From positions 1 through 7,942 of the forward strand of contig JAJYHU010000293.1 of NCBI GenBank assembly GCA_021784615.1: DNA of 7,942 bases, given 5' to 3'. Every line of letters starts with the position of its first letter. Position 1 is the first letter of the stretch. The notes under the pieces were generated by a model, which made no database searches, was not told where the DNA came from, and saw only the letters and a list, made by a program, of their open reading frames with translations. Of this stretch, positions 6,668 through 7,942 are shown piece by piece. The stretch comes from Acidobacteriota bacterium (lineage in GTDB: Bacteria > Acidobacteriota > Terriglobia > UBA7540). Position numbers and translations under genes: made by a program.

Positions 6668-7522
6668 ATGGGGCGAGTTACTTTTTTCAGGTGGTTTGGA
6701 TTGGGAGAGCTGAAAAGCAAACAGAAACGCCTTGAAGCGGAGTTGGCGAAGGTGCCCTCCTTGATCGTCGCGTACTCGGGCGGCGTGGACTCGGCTTATC
6801 TTGCCTACGCCGCGCATCGGGCGCTGGGCAGCCGCATGCTGGCCGTCACGGCGCTGAGCGCCAGTTATTCGGACCGGGACCAGCGCGAGGCTCAGGCGTG
6901 CGTCGAACGCTTCAACTTGCCGCACGAGTTCATCAGCACCGACGAAATCTCGAACCCTGCTTATCGAGCTAACAACCCCGACCGCTGCTTTTTCTGCAAG
7001 GACGAGCTTTTCTCAAAGCTTGACGATCTGGCTTCAAGCCGCGGCTTTGCCGCCGTGGCCTACGGCGTGAATGTGGACGACCAGGGCGACTGGCGGCCGG
7101 GACAGCGTGCAGCGCGGCAGCATCAAGTGCTGACGCCGCTCCTCGACGCGGGCCTGACGAAAGCCGACATCCGGGAACTGGCTCGCGCCGCTGACCTGCC
7201 CGTGTGGAATCGCCCGGCGTCAGCTTGCCTTTCTTCGCGGATCGCTTACGGCGTGGAAGTCACCCCGGAGCGCCTGTCCGTGGTGGAAAAAGGGGAAGCG
7301 GCCTTGCGAGCGCTCGGCTTCCGCCAGTTCCGCGTGCGCCATCACGATAAGCTGGTGCGTATTGAGATCGCTCCTGAAGAATTGCCGCGCGCATTGTCTC
7401 CGGAAATGGCTCGCAAGTTTGTCGAGATTTTCAAGCCGCTCGGATTCAACTTCGTGACCCTCGACCTCGAAGGCTATCGCAGCGGGTCCTTCAACACCCA
7501 CCTGGTCAACATTCCCAGTTAG
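6668..7522 (+). CDS. larE: ATP-dependent sulfur transferase LarE (nickel-pincer cofactor)
   Basis: LarE adenylates the carboxylates of the LarB product (pyridinium-3,5-biscarboxylate mononucleotide) and converts them to thiocarboxylates. LarC then inserts nickel to give the cofactor of lactate racemase LarA and related enzymes. The 284-residue cytoplasmic product has the PP-loop SGGVDS at 37-42, NNPDRCFFCKDELF at 102-115 and the family signature NRPASACLSSRIAYG at 181-195. Cys187 matches the sacrificial cysteine (Cys176) of Lactobacillus LarE. Cys107 and Cys110 complete the three-cysteine set that, from memory, holds a [4Fe-4S] cluster in Thermotoga-type LarE, allowing catalytic rather than sacrificial sulfur donation. 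Start is uncertain: ATG 6668 has AGGG directly against it, whereas in-frame TTG 6701 has AGGTGG six bases upstream and gives 273 residues. LarA, LarB and LarC are not in the window. Confidence 0.92.
   Translation: MGRVTFFRWFGLGELKSKQKRLEAELAKVPSLIVAYSGGVDSAYLAYAAHRALGSRMLAVTALSASYSDRDQREAQACVERFNLPHEFISTDEISNPAYRANNPDRCFFCKDELFSKLDDLASSRGFAAVAYGVNVDDQGDWRPGQRAARQHQVLTPLLDAGLTKADIRELARAADLPVWNRPASACLSSRIAYGVEVTPERLSVVEKGEAALRALGFRQFRVRHHDKLVRIEIAPEELPRALSPEMARKFVEIFKPLGFNFVTLDLEGYRSGSFNTHLVNIPS
6689..6694 (+). promoter_or_regulatory. Shine-Dalgarno-like AGGTGG supporting alternative larE start
   Basis: AGGTGG lies six bases before the in-frame TTG at 6701, one mismatch from AGGAGG. Starting there removes the 11 residues MGRVTFFRWFG, which look unlike the usual LarE N-terminus, and leaves a protein beginning MGELKSKQKRLEAEL. 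It also fits the TATAAT at 6641-6646 better. Confidence 0.4.
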
Positions 7523-7582
7523 CAGCAGCCAACTTTGCCCAGCCGAGCGCCTTGGGTAATCTAGCGCACGCAAGAATGTGAT

Positions 7583-7942
7583 TCAGCGCCGCACGTCGGA
7601 AAAGGGTTCCGCGACGATTTGATATTCGTCTTCGTAGACGACGTAGCCAACGCGCTGTCGTTTAATCATCCGAACTGACACTCCGTGATTTTCGAGAATC
7701 GCGACCATCTCGCGGATATATGCAATGTGTTCCTGCGCAGAGGTTTTGAACCAAGAAATTGCCCGGTTCTTCTTTTGGTAATAGGGCGGCTTAGCGGTGG
7801 TGAAGCGGGTTGGTCTTTCAAGATGCGTGTTAAACCATTGCCGCAGTTCGTCGACATGGGGTTCTTCGTAAGGGTATAGCTTGCCGTCGTCACGCAGCCT
7901 GTACAGCGCTTGAAATACGCCGAGCTCACGTTCGGAATCGCT
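7583..7942 (-). CDS. Small conserved hypothetical protein, N-terminus cut by right edge
   Basis: The minus strand is open from the right edge (7942) to TGA at 7585-7583, giving 119 residues of C-terminal sequence; the start lies outside. The fragment has no Cys and no hydrophobic segment. It contains YPYEEPHVDELRQWFNTHL (23-41), a basic linker with KPPYYQKKNR, then AISWFKTSAQEHIAYIREM (61-79), and ends with GYVVYEDEYQIVAEPFSDV (99-117). The last two blocks resemble a small uncharacterised family I remember from Planctomycetes, cyanobacteria and Acidobacteria, in which no function is known to me. Helix-rich middle and beta-hairpin end are inferred. The gene converges on larE, with 60 bases between the two stops and no clear terminator. 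The shorter minus-strand frame 7666-7929 is a shadow: its Ser/Thr/Arg/Cys-rich translation looks random. Confidence 0.75.
   Translation of the reverse strand, partial: SDSERELGVFQALYRLRDDGKLYPYEEPHVDELRQWFNTHLERPTRFTTAKPPYYQKKNRAISWFKTSAQEHIAYIREMVAILENHGVSVRMIKRQRVGYVVYEDEYQIVAEPFSDVRR

Noticed and set aside
7666..7929. 87-codon minus-strand frame at the right edge
   Set aside because: Another minus-strand frame is open for 119 codons with a far more protein-like sequence and a recognisable C-terminus.

Overview
The window looks like a chromosomal segment of a moderately GC-rich, free-living bacterium. The GyrA sequence, the Tat-exported carbohydrate enzyme and the conserved hypothetical at the right edge suggest Acidobacteriota or a neighbouring phylum (Planctomycetes/Verrucomicrobia type). 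This placement is an inference from protein style, not a phylogeny. No rRNA, tRNA, CRISPR array, IS element or phage gene was found.

Layout: (1) positions 1-655, minus strand: the first 218 codons of an unrecognised protein that runs off the left edge. (2) 656-1128: a non-coding divergent region with an inverted repeat overlapping a likely minus-strand -10 box, a cluster of G-tracts and a perfect TATAAT box facing gyrA. (3) 1129-3645, plus: gyrA, complete, with catalytic Tyr126, a near-canonical GyrA box and wild-type residues at the main quinolone-resistance positions. (4) 3763-6603, plus: a 946-residue exported protein with a twin-arginine signal, an N-terminal beta domain, a TIM-barrel glycoside-hydrolase-like core with an unusual insert, and C-terminal beta-sandwich modules. 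(5) 6668-7522, plus: larE, a PP-loop sulfur transferase for nickel-pincer cofactor synthesis, with three cysteines placed as in the iron-sulfur-dependent type. (6) 7583-7942, minus: the last 119 codons of a small conserved hypothetical protein that runs off the right edge.

The three plus-strand genes are collinear but have gaps of 117 and 64 bases, unrelated functions, and promoter-like sequences before each. They are more likely independent neighbours than a functional operon. The most novel item is the Tat-exported glycosidase-like protein, which I cannot place in a named GH family. I see no convincing evidence for a new multi-gene system. The two edge genes are easy to miss because both are cut by the window boundaries.
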